Virus record (IMG/VR): IMGVR_UViG_3300050014_000823 | Span: 235,145 to 299,144 of that record | Strand: one strand, 5' to 3' | Source of the DNA: a virus | Length of the DNA: 64,000 nucleotides | Part shown: piece after piece, positions 7,284-16,313 of the stretch | Layout of the letters: each line of letters starts with the position of its first letter | Numbering within the stretch: position 1 is the stretch's first letter | The notes under the pieces: generated by a model | Seen by the model: only the letters and a program-made list of their open reading frames with translations | The model's database searches: none | What the model was told of the DNA's origin: nothing | Position numbers and translations under genes: made by a program

Positions 7284-8311
7284 TGTAATCTCTTTAAAAT
7301 CTCAATTATTTTTTCCGCAGCGTGACCATCACCAAATGGGCACTCTACATTTATTTCATAATCATTATGTACTTCGTCAAAAAAGTACTTTAAGTCTTCT
7401 GGTCTTGTTACCAAAAGACCATTTACACCAATTGCTTCCGGACGTTCTGTAACAATTCGGCAAGTTAAACATATTTTATTGAAAAAACAAGATTCTTCCT
7501 GAAGTCCACCACTATCAGTTATTACCATACGACACTGAACCAGTAATTCAAGCATATCCTCATATGGCAATGGGTCAATAACTACAACATTTTTTAATAA
7601 ATGCTTCCATTTCTGCACATTTGGATTTGGATGCATTGGTAATATGAAAGCATATTGTGGATATTCCGTTGCAAGTTTTTCCAACTCAGTAAACCATCTG
7701 TCCATCCAATGATGATTTTCACGCCTATGTAATGTAACCAAAATTTTGTTGGTATATATGCATTTATCTTTATATAACAAGAGATTATCAATGACCGTAT
7801 TACCAACAACATAAACATCATCCAAAATTTTTTCTCCCGCAAGATTTCTTGCTGCCCAATCAGTTGGACATAGGTGAATATCTGCAATTTGTGATATTAT
7901 TCTCCTGTTGACTTCTTCGGGATATGGGTTTTCTTTGTCGTATGTTCGGAGTCCGGCTTCCAGGTGTATTACTTTAATACCATGATGAAATGCAGACAGT
8001 GCTACCGCAAATGCCGATGTGGTATCGCCTTGGACCATTACATATGCATCAACGAATTTACCTGTTTCTGTGTTGAGTTTACAGAAAGACCGAAAAAATT
8101 CCCACAACTGTCCTGTTATCGAACTAACAATCGAATCCAGTCTGTTGGGTTTATTCTCGATATTAAGAATCCAATCATATTCGAATTCTCCTATGTGAAC
8201 CTGTTGTCCAGTGAATAGTATGTTAAACTCAAAATTATTCTTCCTTAATTCATCGATAATCGGCTTAAGTTTAATGTATTCTGGTCGTGTGCCGTATGCT
8301 AATAATATCAT
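7280..8311 (-). CDS. wecB: UDP-N-acetylglucosamine 2-epimerase
   Basis: A 343-residue GT-B-fold epimerase. Visible signatures are YGTRPEYIKLKPII at the start, FTGQQVH, VQGDTTSAFAVALSAFHHGI, HLEAGLRTYDKENPYPEEVNR, TLHRRENHH and the C-terminal TDSGGLQEESC with TERPEA. It makes UDP-ManNAc from UDP-GlcNAc, a precursor of capsule and O-antigen sugars. Length is slightly below the usual 370. It overlaps the next gene by 4 nt and probably feeds the glycosyltransferases encoded upstream. Confidence 0.92.
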   Translation of the reverse strand: MILLAYGTRPEYIKLKPIIDELRKNNFEFNILFTGQQVHIGEFEYDWILNIENKPNRLDSIVSSITGQLWEFFRSFCKLNTETGKFVDAYVMVQGDTTSAFAVALSAFHHGIKVIHLEAGLRTYDKENPYPEEVNRRIISQIADIHLCPTDWAARNLAGEKILDDVYVVGNTVIDNLLLYKDKCIYTNKILVTLHRRENHHWMDRWFTELEKLATEYPQYAFILPMHPNPNVQKWKHLLKNVVVIDPLPYEDMLELLVQCRMVITDSGGLQEESCFFNKICLTCRIVTERPEAIGVNGLLVTRPEDLKYFFDEVHNDYEINVECPFGDGHAAEKIIEILKRLQ

Positions 8312-9075
8312 TGTAAATCTTTTAATACTTCAGGTAATTCTTCGTTAAACTCAACTGCCTTACACCAAGCAGGTGGATTAACAGGATGCATATTAACCAT
8401 GTCTGGTGTCCATTTAAGCCATATATTATTAAACCACGCATCTACATCAAAATCATTATGATGACCCCAAGTTTTTAACTTTTCTCTGAGTTCACTATCG
8501 GTTAATACGTATGATGCATGATAACAAATGGCATTTGGAATATTAATGGTTGATATCCCCGTAGGTTTTCTTTTTCTTTCGAACCTATTTCCTCTGTTTA
8601 GGTTAATAAATATTTGGGGGTGACCAACAATTTGACTGCCTAAATTAGCTACTGTTATATGTTTAAATGATTTCCAGAAACTTATCCACCCACAAGTATA
8701 AATGTCGTAGCCGGGATGATTAACAATAAACATTTTCATCTGCTCAAAGCCATCGTGAAAATAAAATTCGTCTGCATCATGAATCATAAGATAGTCAATA
8801 CCATCTTCTTTGGCTCTGTCAACACATGCATTCCTTTGTGCTTCTTCGGTAAGCCAATCACCTAAAATCAAGACAATTTTATCAGCAAATCTCGATTCTC
8901 TTATTATTTTCAAGTCAAAAGAATTTACATATTCTTGTCTTGCGGTGGGGTTATATCCCCAAGGCTTATCGCTATATGCAATATAAATTTTATCTACATG
9001 TGGATATGCATTTTCAATATTTCTCATAATCCACTTGTCTTGACCGAACAATACTATGTGTGTTGCAAATTTCAT
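8308..9075 (-). CDS. GT-A-type glycosyltransferase
   Basis: A 255-residue protein with a single GT-A-like domain. HDADEF at 99-104 fits the DxD nucleotide-sugar/metal site, and CYHASYV follows in the C-terminal half. There is no membrane segment, so it is probably soluble. It overlaps wecB by 4 nt and the methyltransferase gene by 4 nt, placing it firmly inside the sugar operon. Donor and acceptor are unknown. Confidence 0.78.
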   Translation of the reverse strand: MKFATHIVLFGQDKWIMRNIENAYPHVDKIYIAYSDKPWGYNPTARQEYVNSFDLKIIRESRFADKIVLILGDWLTEEAQRNACVDRAKEDGIDYLMIHDADEFYFHDGFEQMKMFIVNHPGYDIYTCGWISFWKSFKHITVANLGSQIVGHPQIFINLNRGNRFERKRKPTGISTINIPNAICYHASYVLTDSELREKLKTWGHHNDFDVDAWFNNIWLKWTPDMVNMHPVNPPAWCKAVEFNEELPEVLKDLQ

Positions 9076-9698
9076 TTCTTTTTAGCTATTAAACATCCAC
9101 AATCGGTTACAGAATCTTTAAATCCCTGAAAACCATCAAACATATGTTTCATTTCATCCCACGCACGCCAAACCCCGCATTGGTCTGGTTTACTTCTTTG
9201 CCAATAATCGTGCGTCCAAACATAATATTTATTTTGCATGTTATATTTAAGTATTAACTCAATTTCTTTTCTTACGTGCTCTTCTGTGTGGTCACCATCC
9301 TGTATAATTAAATCGAAATCAAATGGTTCTGACAATATTTTCAGCGAATCGTCAAGAACACGTTTAAAATTATTTGAATGTAACTTGTCATATTCAAGTC
9401 TTTCTTGAATGTCAAGCAATGTGACTTCACCGCAACCATTCATTTCAACCGCCTGCAATATGTGATTAGAACTTCTACCAAGAAAATTACCGATTTCCAA
9501 TATTCTTTTTGGCTTTAAAATGCGCATCAACACAAATATTGACTTGCCCTCACTTTCCCATATGCTTCCTGCAGGTTCTTCGGGATAGCCACCATATAAC
9601 GACTCATCATAATAACCACAAAAATCCGTAAGATTAACTCCCGTTAGTTTTTCAAACCCAATAAAATACGTCTTTATAAAGTCTTCCCTTTTATCCAT
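9072..9698 (-). CDS. SAM-dependent methyltransferase
   Basis: A class I methyltransferase of about 208 residues. ILEIGNFLGRSSNHIL is the SAM-binding loop (motif I), VTLLDI the acidic loop, and LIIQDGDHTEEHV the motif IV region, like the Methyltransf_24 group common in sugar clusters. The ATG at 9698 is preferred over an in-frame TTG at 9707, since it overlaps the upstream stop (ATGGATAA). It probably caps or modifies a glycan. It overlaps the next gene by 4 nt. Confidence 0.78.
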   Translation of the reverse strand: MDKREDFIKTYFIGFEKLTGVNLTDFCGYYDESLYGGYPEEPAGSIWESEGKSIFVLMRILKPKRILEIGNFLGRSSNHILQAVEMNGCGEVTLLDIQERLEYDKLHSNNFKRVLDDSLKILSEPFDFDLIIQDGDHTEEHVRKEIELILKYNMQNKYYVWTHDYWQRSKPDQCGVWRAWDEMKHMFDGFQGFKDSVTDCGCLIAKKK

Positions 9699-10254
9699 TT
9701 TTTTCAAACATAAAAAATTTTGCTGAAGTCAATAAAAAATTATCAACCTCTTCTATTAATTTAAAATCTTTACGATTCTCTTCCACCCAATCAGTAAACT
9801 TGCGATGAATGACATGTGGTGCACTACTATCGTAGCTATTAAAATTTGACGAAAATATTAACACGTATTTCTTTGACCCATCAAACAATCTGGTCAAATA
9901 TTTTTCATATTCCTCTTGAGAAAGAATGTGATATACTACGTCTAAGGATATACACAAATCTGCTTGGGGCAAATCCGACATTAATGAACAAAAATTCATG
10001 GCTTTATTGTTCTTAAACTTTTCGTGGCATAAATAAAGTGCATATGAAGATATGTCATAACCCATATAACTATCAAAACCCTTTAACAGACTAATTTGAT
10101 TACCATCACCACACCCAAAGTCCGATATTGTTTTAATTCCGAACTTCGTGATATAATTATTAATCACAGTCGCTTTATGGTCGGCAGTTTCGCCATACGA
10201 CCCATTACCCGAATTACCGCCTGCTCTATATCTCTCTTCCCAATAATTATTCAT
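9691..10254 (-). CDS. SAM-dependent methyltransferase (class I)
   Basis: A 187-residue methyltransferase with DFGCGDGNQ at 45-53 (motif I), MGYDISSYAL (acidic loop) and DLCISLDVVYHIL (motif IV). It resembles small-molecule and sugar methyltransferases. It starts 10 nt after the stop of the upstream glycosyltransferase gene and overlaps the second methyltransferase downstream, so the two probably act on the same glycan product. Confidence 0.8.
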   Translation of the reverse strand: MNNYWEERYRAGGNSGNGSYGETADHKATVINNYITKFGIKTISDFGCGDGNQISLLKGFDSYMGYDISSYALYLCHEKFKNNKAMNFCSLMSDLPQADLCISLDVVYHILSQEEYEKYLTRLFDGSKKYVLIFSSNFNSYDSSAPHVIHRKFTDWVEENRKDFKLIEEVDNFLLTSAKFFMFEKNG

Positions 10255-10264
10255 AATTAATTTA

Positions 10265-10918
10265 TTAATCGCTCCACCCTCTTAAACCTGCGTTTAGATG
10301 AATATACCCAACTTGTGGTGGCATTTCAACATTATATAGCATAGATTCACTGTGTACATATTTAATTATATTTGATTTTAAGTTTGTTGTTGCAATTTTT
10401 TTATAAAACCAAAGTTCGGGACAAATACTACCATTTTTATATTTGTCAATTTCCGATTCACTTTTTAATAGCGAAATTTTAGTAAACAATGCTTCAACCG
10501 CCCTTCTATTCATAAATATCACTTCCATCATTGCATATTCATTGCCATACCACACGGGGTTTCTATATACTAAATCACATTTATTTTCGAAAACACTTGT
10601 TATATGGTTCATAACAACATCAATAGACTTTGGATTTATTCTGACATCATCGTGTGAAAAAATTAAAACATCGAAATCTGTTTCCAATGACATATTACAT
10701 GACAACATCAGTCCATTAACACATCCAATTTTATGTTGGGGTGTTTCCATGTAATATTTAATACTTAGGTTATTTTCTTGACTAAAAAACTCATCATTTT
10801 TATAACTATTACACGCAATAAACTCTTGTGCGTCAGGAAAAAAACTTCTTTCAATATTTATTGTTTCCTTTAACGTTTTAAATCTATTATAAACATTATG
10901 TGCAAAAACTATTTTCAT
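10265..10918 (-). CDS. Glycosyltransferase-like protein
   Basis: A 217-residue protein with a GT-A-like N-terminal half: KIVFAHNVYNRFKTLKETI, then FDVLIFSHDDVRI with DD at 90-91 as the probable metal/nucleotide site. The second half is more variable. It is followed by the methyltransferase pair and preceded 9 nt upstream by another glycan gene. Sugar specificity cannot be read. Confidence 0.68.
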   Translation of the reverse strand: MKIVFAHNVYNRFKTLKETINIERSFFPDAQEFIACNSYKNDEFFSQENNLSIKYYMETPQHKIGCVNGLMLSCNMSLETDFDVLIFSHDDVRINPKSIDVVMNHITSVFENKCDLVYRNPVWYGNEYAMMEVIFMNRRAVEALFTKISLLKSESEIDKYKNGSICPELWFYKKIATTNLKSNIIKYVHSESMLYNVEMPPQVGYIHLNAGLRGWSD

Positions 10919-10927
10919 CTTACTAAT

Positions 10928-11656
10928 TTACCATATACAAACTTTATTTAATGTGTCAGCACCACGCAAATACCCTCTTGTTGGACCAAGACTCATCATT
11001 GAATCTAATGTCGAACCTGCGTCCAGATAAGTGTTGTTGGGGGAAGACTTAAAACATTCCATGATTAGAATGTTCGAAAACGGACCTGCACAGAAGAGAA
11101 ACAAATGATTTTCAATTTTTTTCTCTTCGATATATTTTTTCATCTTACCAACCAACTCAAAATCTTGCATCCACGCATTAGTACCAACGTAAAACGTCTG
11201 TACTATTTTACCTGCAAAGGGCAAGTGATTAATAACTGCCTTGTTGTTTACTACCATAACAACATTATAATTGTTAAACTCAGGAATTATTGTTTTCACA
11301 TAGTTGGGATAGTTTGCATTGACAAATATATTACCCCATGTCAGATGCTCATCGTCCTGTCCTGTTAGTGCTTTTAATTTTTCGTGTTTCTCGTTACCAA
11401 CACAACATCTACATGCAATTCCAACATAATAATTGTCTGCCTTGTATTGTGCAGATTCAAGTAATTTTTCCCTGAAGTATCCGTGGTCTGGTTGATTTGG
11501 GTCATAAATAAACTCACCGTTTAATTTTTGCCTTAAGTCAATGAATTCGTTGAAAAGAATAATCATTTCACCGTCATTGTTTCTTGAAACAGCAAAAGGT
11601 ATGTGATTTTTTATCTTTTCTTGAAACTTTATAAAATCTCCACCAAATGTTTTCAT
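10928..11656 (-). CDS. Possible GT-D-fold glycosyltransferase
   Basis: A 242-residue protein. The segment FAVSRNNDGEMIILFNEF near the N-terminus resembles the RxGDGE motif of GT-D (DUF1792-type) glycosyltransferases. A GIACRCC segment and LFCAGPFSNILIMECFKS in the C-terminal half fit a Rossmann-like sugar-nucleotide fold. The call is tentative because the match is short, but the location between two glycosyltransferase genes supports a glycan role. Confidence 0.5.
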   Translation of the reverse strand: MKTFGGDFIKFQEKIKNHIPFAVSRNNDGEMIILFNEFIDLRQKLNGEFIYDPNQPDHGYFREKLLESAQYKADNYYVGIACRCCVGNEKHEKLKALTGQDDEHLTWGNIFVNANYPNYVKTIIPEFNNYNVVMVVNNKAVINHLPFAGKIVQTFYVGTNAWMQDFELVGKMKKYIEEKKIENHLFLFCAGPFSNILIMECFKSSPNNTYLDAGSTLDSMMSLGPTRGYLRGADTLNKVCIW

Positions 11657-11657
11657 A

Positions 11658-12392
11658 TCATTTAATATTATTTACAGTTTTCCAACCATTATTTATACAA
11701 TGTACACAAATCTCACCACGTAAATCCAGGTGATTTCCAATTCTCCATGAAGCATTTGCATCACTGCCAACCTCATTACCTGTTCGAAAATCCGAACTCC
11801 AGAGATTCTGATTATTATCTGGATGTGGTGGAACAAATGTATTAATGTTGCCGTACTTTTGTGCTAAGTAAGAAAATGTAATATCTTCACCATTATCCCA
11901 AGAATATGGCTTTTCATACCACATATATTTTGCCCATTCTTGTCTAAAAAACCAAGCATGTCCAACTAAATCAACACGTTCAACTTTATTGGAGTGTCCA
12001 CCATTCCAACCGAACTTATGATGAGGATAATACCCTTTACAGTCAACAATTACACCACTACCACCAAGTATACCGTTGCTTTCAGGTTTTTCAATTGTTT
12101 CTACACAATTTTTAAACCAGTCCTTCTGTGGAAGTATATCATCATCAAACATTGCAACGAACTTTGTTTTAAGCATTGGTAGTATGGAAAATCTACCCCA
12201 AAATTTAGTGTTCCAGTTACATGCATATGTTCGTATATCTTTATCAACAGGAAAATATTGTGCAACATCTGTTTTATTGTACCAAACATGAATGTTTTCG
12301 CTTTTAATTTCAACTGACTGTGCCTTTACTGCTTGAATTTGTCTTTCGAGCATATAGGGTCTTTTATATACATTTAATACAACACTAATCAT
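11658..12392 (-). CDS. Family 2-like glycosyltransferase
   Basis: A 244-residue GT-A enzyme: ISVVLNVYKRPYMLERQIQA at the start is the family-2 type nucleotide-binding strand, and MFDDDI at 82-86 is the DxD motif. LVGHAWFFRQEW and WDNGEDITFSYLAQKYG form the acceptor/catalytic half, with ED as candidate base. It overlaps the upstream glycosyltransferase by 4 nt. Confidence 0.82.
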   Translation of the reverse strand: MISVVLNVYKRPYMLERQIQAVKAQSVEIKSENIHVWYNKTDVAQYFPVDKDIRTYACNWNTKFWGRFSILPMLKTKFVAMFDDDILPQKDWFKNCVETIEKPESNGILGGSGVIVDCKGYYPHHKFGWNGGHSNKVERVDLVGHAWFFRQEWAKYMWYEKPYSWDNGEDITFSYLAQKYGNINTFVPPHPDNNQNLWSSDFRTGNEVGSDANASWRIGNHLDLRGEICVHCINNGWKTVNNIK

Positions 12393-13360
12393 AATTTTTC
12401 AATATATTTTTGAGTATAAACACCGCCACCCCTTCTTGAGTCTGCATGAAGTTGTGAATCATCATTGCCGTCATGATAAACCATAGAATATTGTGTTCTG
12501 AAAATCCAACAACTCATTTCTTTAATTGCATCGTTTATTTGATTCCACGCACGCACAGGTGTTCCTGGTTTACTCACCGCAACAGCATCAACGGGTTTCA
12601 TCTTATATTCCATGTGTTTAATAACAGCATCGTCTATTAGTGCAATTCCATCCACAAAATCTTTTCTCTGCCACCATTGTTCGTGCTCAGTTATTTTTTT
12701 AAATGACCATAAATGTGGTGCAATTGCCATAATTCTGCCATTTTCTGCCTTTTTACTAAAAAACATATCCACAACCGCATCCAAGAATCCTTTAGAAAGT
12801 ATAAAATCGTCATCCATCTGTAAAACAACATGACAAGTAATATTCTTTAAAAATTCCCACATCTGATTATAACAATACCAGTGCAACACCTTTCCGTTGG
12901 GGGTTTTATTTTCAATGTATGTAAGATTTGAAAACTCATTTATTAAACTACCATATCTCGTATCAGTTGAACCGTCATTGAGAAGTATTATTTTTATTGT
13001 ATATTTTGTTGGTTGCTCGTGAAATTGTTGTATTAATCTCCGAACCTTTTCATATCTATTGTGTGACGGTATGCAAATAACTACGTCATAATCAACAAAT
13101 GCTTTTTTTTCATATATTCTAAAGCCACTTGCGCCATTTTCAGCACGTAAAGCAGTACGTTCAGAATTATTTAATCGACTCACATCAATATATGTGTTCT
13201 GTTTATCTTGTAAATAGACATCAGCACGTTTTCTATTTCTAATTTCATCCAAATCATCCATTGCTTTATTTCCTCTTTTATCGAGAAATAATAATTTCTG
13301 ATTTCGTAATTCGATTTTCTTCTCGATTAACCTCTTTCTCGAAATTTTTTGCCTTTTCAT
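12389..13360 (-). CDS. Family 2-like glycosyltransferase with basic N-terminal extension
   Basis: About 323 residues from the ATG at 13360, which overlaps the upstream stop (TAATG). The first 80 residues are a basic, helical extension (KRQKISRKRLIEKKIELR). The GT-A domain starts near 90 (YDVVICIPSHNRYEKVRRL), with LLNDGSTD and the DxD site QMDDDF at about 183-185. A histidine near the end (MVYHDGNDDSQLH) may be catalytic. It lies between a double glycosyltransferase and a single one, consistent with stepwise chain building. Confidence 0.82.
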   Translation of the reverse strand: MKRQKISRKRLIEKKIELRNQKLLFLDKRGNKAMDDLDEIRNRKRADVYLQDKQNTYIDVSRLNNSERTALRAENGASGFRIYEKKAFVDYDVVICIPSHNRYEKVRRLIQQFHEQPTKYTIKIILLNDGSTDTRYGSLINEFSNLTYIENKTPNGKVLHWYCYNQMWEFLKNITCHVVLQMDDDFILSKGFLDAVVDMFFSKKAENGRIMAIAPHLWSFKKITEHEQWWQRKDFVDGIALIDDAVIKHMEYKMKPVDAVAVSKPGTPVRAWNQINDAIKEMSCWIFRTQYSMVYHDGNDDSQLHADSRRGGGVYTQKYIEKL

Positions 13361-14970
13361 TACCAACTTTCAGCTATAACTTCCTCATATAGTGTAAATA
13401 CTTTATTGGCAGAAAAGTCCGAGTGATATTTTTCCAAGTCCTGTGGAACTTCCTGTAATTCCTTATTTTGAATGTTTCCTTGGTCATCCACAACATATAT
13501 CCAACCTGGTTTTCCACATAAAAATCCCTCAATGGTTGTTCTGCCTTTAAAAATTCCTGCAGTATAGTCACACTTCTTAATGTATTCTTCGACATTCTGC
13601 TTAACCCCAAGATATTTCACATGGTCGCCAACGAGAATATTAGCATACCCGCCATTATCCGCACCGATTATCTGTAATAATTGACCATTCGTTCTGGTCA
13701 TTTCAACTAAGTCGAGTAAAATGTTTTTTCTTAAATGGTCAAGTGTACCAATAAACAGTACAATCTCTTTGGGATTCTTAACAGGCGTATAGTTTGTATT
13801 AAACCTCTTAGTATCGAATGGATTGTCAATTGTGACAATCTTATCAGCCTCAATACCGTAAGACCTAATATAATCGGTGATGCTATCACGAATACTTATG
13901 TATCTCGCAATTCTTGGATTGATAATTGGTTCTTCGAAGGTAGGTATGACTTCGCTTCTGACATGCATAACTGCAGGAGTATTCGGGTATAAGCCTAACA
14001 TAAGTTCCCCGATAGGTTTGTGGTTAATGTGAATGATATCGAATTCCTGCTCATTTTTAATAAAATGAAATTTACCGTCTTGGTCCAGTACATAATTGGG
14101 TAAATTTATGTAACTGCAAACTCTTACACCATTTGCAAGTGCTTTCTTGTGTAATGGTTCGCCAACAACTTGAGAAATTATAGTAACATCACAACCCTGT
14201 TTAACAAGTTCCTTTGAAAGTTCGTAATTTGACATTTCAGAACCCGTGTAGTTTTTAAAGAACTGACAGCAGAGCAGTACTTTTAATCTACCCTCAGAAA
14301 CATGACGAATAGGTAAATTATATTCACTGGCGAACTTTATCCTATTTCTGTCCCAATCTGGATTAGTTTGACCCATTGACTTGTGTAATACTCTTATTGA
14401 GGCGGTTACACCAATATTAACATCTTTCAGATAGTTATCTACACAAAATGGTAAGTCATAAAAGTGAAATAAACCATAATTCTCGTTGAAATTTTTAACT
14501 ATTTGGTCGGGGTCAACACCCATGAATAAACCATCAATAATTATAACTGGTTTTACTCCGTTGAATTGTGGTGAATACTCACTTACCCATGTACTCATGC
14601 CGTTTGTGTGTTCAACAATACCATACATTTTGCTTCTGTCTTCCCACCACATGCCAGATGCCGGGAGAAATGTTGTCCCCGCAAGTCCAATAATTGCGTA
14701 GTCGGTATGATTAAATTGGTTTAACAATACTTTTCCCCAGTTTTTTGTCTTATATACCATGTCGTTATGACAAAAAACAAACACACAATCTTTTTCTGCG
14801 TGGGTTTTTAGTGCATCGTTATAAATCTGTGGCAAACCAAACTGTCCAAAGTTCGGATAACAAATGGTTTTATGTTGAACTCCAATAGTCTCTTTTATGT
14901 GTGATATGAATTTATTATTTTCTTCCTCAGACAAATGTGAGGAAAACACTACGACAATATTATTTTTCAT
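13360..14970 (-). CDS. Two-domain glycosyltransferase (GT-A-like plus GT-B)
   Basis: A 536-residue protein. Residues 1-about 225 resemble a GT-A domain (NIVVVFSSHLSEEENN, FCHNDMVYKTKNWG with ND as a weak DxD substitute, DLPFCVDNYLKDVNIG). From about 228 a GT-B (family 4-like) domain starts: KVLLCCQFFKNYTGSEMSNYELSK, FDIIHINHKP, VIDNPFDTKRF-type region, IVLFIGTLDHLRKNI and FKGRTTIEGFLCGKPG. Fusion of two transferases suggests two successive sugar additions. It is the first gene of the sugar operon after the KilA-N gene, which it overlaps by 11 nt. Confidence 0.8.
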   Translation of the reverse strand: MKNNIVVVFSSHLSEEENNKFISHIKETIGVQHKTICYPNFGQFGLPQIYNDALKTHAEKDCVFVFCHNDMVYKTKNWGKVLLNQFNHTDYAIIGLAGTTFLPASGMWWEDRSKMYGIVEHTNGMSTWVSEYSPQFNGVKPVIIIDGLFMGVDPDQIVKNFNENYGLFHFYDLPFCVDNYLKDVNIGVTASIRVLHKSMGQTNPDWDRNRIKFASEYNLPIRHVSEGRLKVLLCCQFFKNYTGSEMSNYELSKELVKQGCDVTIISQVVGEPLHKKALANGVRVCSYINLPNYVLDQDGKFHFIKNEQEFDIIHINHKPIGELMLGLYPNTPAVMHVRSEVIPTFEEPIINPRIARYISIRDSITDYIRSYGIEADKIVTIDNPFDTKRFNTNYTPVKNPKEIVLFIGTLDHLRKNILLDLVEMTRTNGQLLQIIGADNGGYANILVGDHVKYLGVKQNVEEYIKKCDYTAGIFKGRTTIEGFLCGKPGWIYVVDDQGNIQNKELQEVPQDLEKYHSDFSANKVFTLYEEVIAESW

Positions 14971-15649
14971 TTAGCTTATATATTTCTACCTGTGCTTCCA
15001 ATAATGCTTTTGTTTTTTCCATAGAATAGTCTCTATTAAAACATCCAATTAAAATGCTTTGTAAATTTTTTCTTAATTTTAATTCTGATTCGCTTGCATG
15101 TTGCCAAGGATTAGCTGGAAAAGTTTTTCCAAACACTAATATCTGAATTGTTCTTGCTTTATCCTTATAATCTTCCATTGTGGCTTCTTTATCAAAACGT
15201 CTCATGTAATACATATTTACCGCATTACACAATTCGCCATACAAATCAGAAGTTTCTTTACGTAATTCAATGAGGCTATCATAAACAAATTTTATTACAT
15301 GATACTCAAATTTAGGATTAAGCCACATTGAGAATTTAATGAAAAGATATGGATGCATCCATATCTCATCTGGCTTTCTTCCCATAAGAGTGTTTCCACC
15401 CTTTTTAATCGTAAATGCCTGATTTTGAGCCAAGTCACTATTCTGACTTGGGATATTTTCTTCTTTAAAAAGGACCTCAATGAAATCCTCTGTCTGTTTT
15501 AAACCCAAAAAATTTGCAATTTTTTTTGTGTCGTTATTAGACCTGTTCCATTGTTGAATTAAATAACTTGCATTGAACATTTCGTCTTTTGTACGCTGAT
15601 TAACTAAATAATCACCCATTTGACGAACCATTATCACACTACTTTTCAT
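14960..15649 (-). CDS. KilA-N domain protein
   Basis: A 229-residue protein with a KilA-N-type DNA-binding domain in residues about 1-125: DYLVNQRTKDEMFNASYLI, then MHPYLFIKFSMWLNPKFE and VIKFVYDSLI. KilA-N proteins of phages are often antirepressor-like or carried by mobile genes. It has its own strong host-type promoter at 15677-15707 and overlaps the first glycosyltransferase by 11 nt, so it could lead early expression of the sugar operon. A regulator of that operon or a stray mobile gene are both possible. Confidence 0.8.
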   Translation of the reverse strand: MKSSVIMVRQMGDYLVNQRTKDEMFNASYLIQQWNRSNNDTKKIANFLGLKQTEDFIEVLFKEENIPSQNSDLAQNQAFTIKKGGNTLMGRKPDEIWMHPYLFIKFSMWLNPKFEYHVIKFVYDSLIELRKETSDLYGELCNAVNMYYMRRFDKEATMEDYKDKARTIQILVFGKTFPANPWQHASESELKLRKNLQSILIGCFNRDYSMEKTKALLEAQVEIYKLNEK

Positions 15650-15676
15650 TTATTTCTATTTACGATTTAATTTTCG

Positions 15677-15707
15677 CAAATATAAACAATAAAAAAGTCA
15701 ATGTCAA
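15677..15707 (-). promoter_or_regulatory. Bacteroidota-type promoter
   Basis: On the minus strand TTG (15705-15707), a 20-nt spacer and TATATTTG (15677-15684) match the Bacteroidota -33/-7 pattern TTTG-N19/21-TAnnTTTG. The ATG of the KilA-N gene lies 27 nt further on. Probably read early by host polymerase and may drive the sugar cluster. Confidence 0.7.
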
Positions 15708-15715
15708 GGTATTTT

Positions 15716-15997
15716 TTAAACTTCGATAAATATTCCGTTTTTCAGCCACCCATGATAGGTACACTTCAGTCCTTCATCGGTTATCGAGTTACAAACTATT
15801 GACGGATGTAAGGTTTTGGTGTCTTGGTCATAAATGTGAGGACCAGTAGAAGTTTTACCGCATTTGGGACAGCAAATGATTAGTCCACGTGAGATTAATT
15901 TACCGTCTTTATCGTTTCTGACGTAAACAATACATTCACCACGGACTAATTCATCCGGATATGCGTCTTGTTTTATTACTGCCAGTAATTCTGCCAT
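15716..15997 (-). CDS. Small zinc-site protein (DUF6527-like)
   Basis: A 93-residue protein with CCPKCGK and, near the end, LHPSIVC followed by GLKCTYHGWLKNGIF. The paired Cys and the C..HGWL.NG ending resemble the DUF6527 family seen in phages and bacterial accessory regions. Zinc binding is likely; function is unknown. It ends just upstream of the KilA-N promoter and starts 2 nt after the stop of the gp53-like gene. Confidence 0.6.
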   Translation of the reverse strand: MAELLAVIKQDAYPDELVRGECIVYVRNDKDGKLISRGLIICCPKCGKTSTGPHIYDQDTKTLHPSIVCNSITDEGLKCTYHGWLKNGIFIEV

Positions 15998-15999
15998 GT

Positions 16000-16311
16000 T
16001 TATTGTGAACGAAATGCAGTCAACGCAGCTTCATAGTCTGCTTTTACCTTTGCAAGCGGGAATGGAATACGAATTAATGCGCCATCAGGTATGTCAAATT
16101 CATTCATATAGCCGTTTGCGTATAAAATCAAAAAGTCATAGAATGGATTACCATAATATTTATTTGCTATTTTATCCAACCTACTAAATTCAGTATTCCA
16201 ATTTTCAAATTTATCACTCTGATTAACTGGCAACTGAACAAAAGGCATCATATCGGTAGTACCGTTACTATTAACGAGTATTGCGTATCTATTATAATCT
16301 CTCTGTGCCAT
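16000..16311 (-). CDS. gp53-like baseplate wedge protein with LysM-type segment
   Basis: A 103-residue protein. The segment RLDKIANKYYGNPFYDFLIL, then ANGYMNEFDIPDGALIRIPFP, is the LysM/tail-protein-X type pattern (D.IA.KYYG......I...N....P..I..G..I.IP) of phage baseplate proteins including T4 gp53. It starts 2 nt after the large baseplate gene stop, in the same late unit. Confidence 0.65.
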   Translation of the reverse strand: MAQRDYNRYAILVNSNGTTDMMPFVQLPVNQSDKFENWNTEFSRLDKIANKYYGNPFYDFLILYANGYMNEFDIPDGALIRIPFPLAKVKADYEAALTAFRSQ

Positions 16312-16313
16312 AA

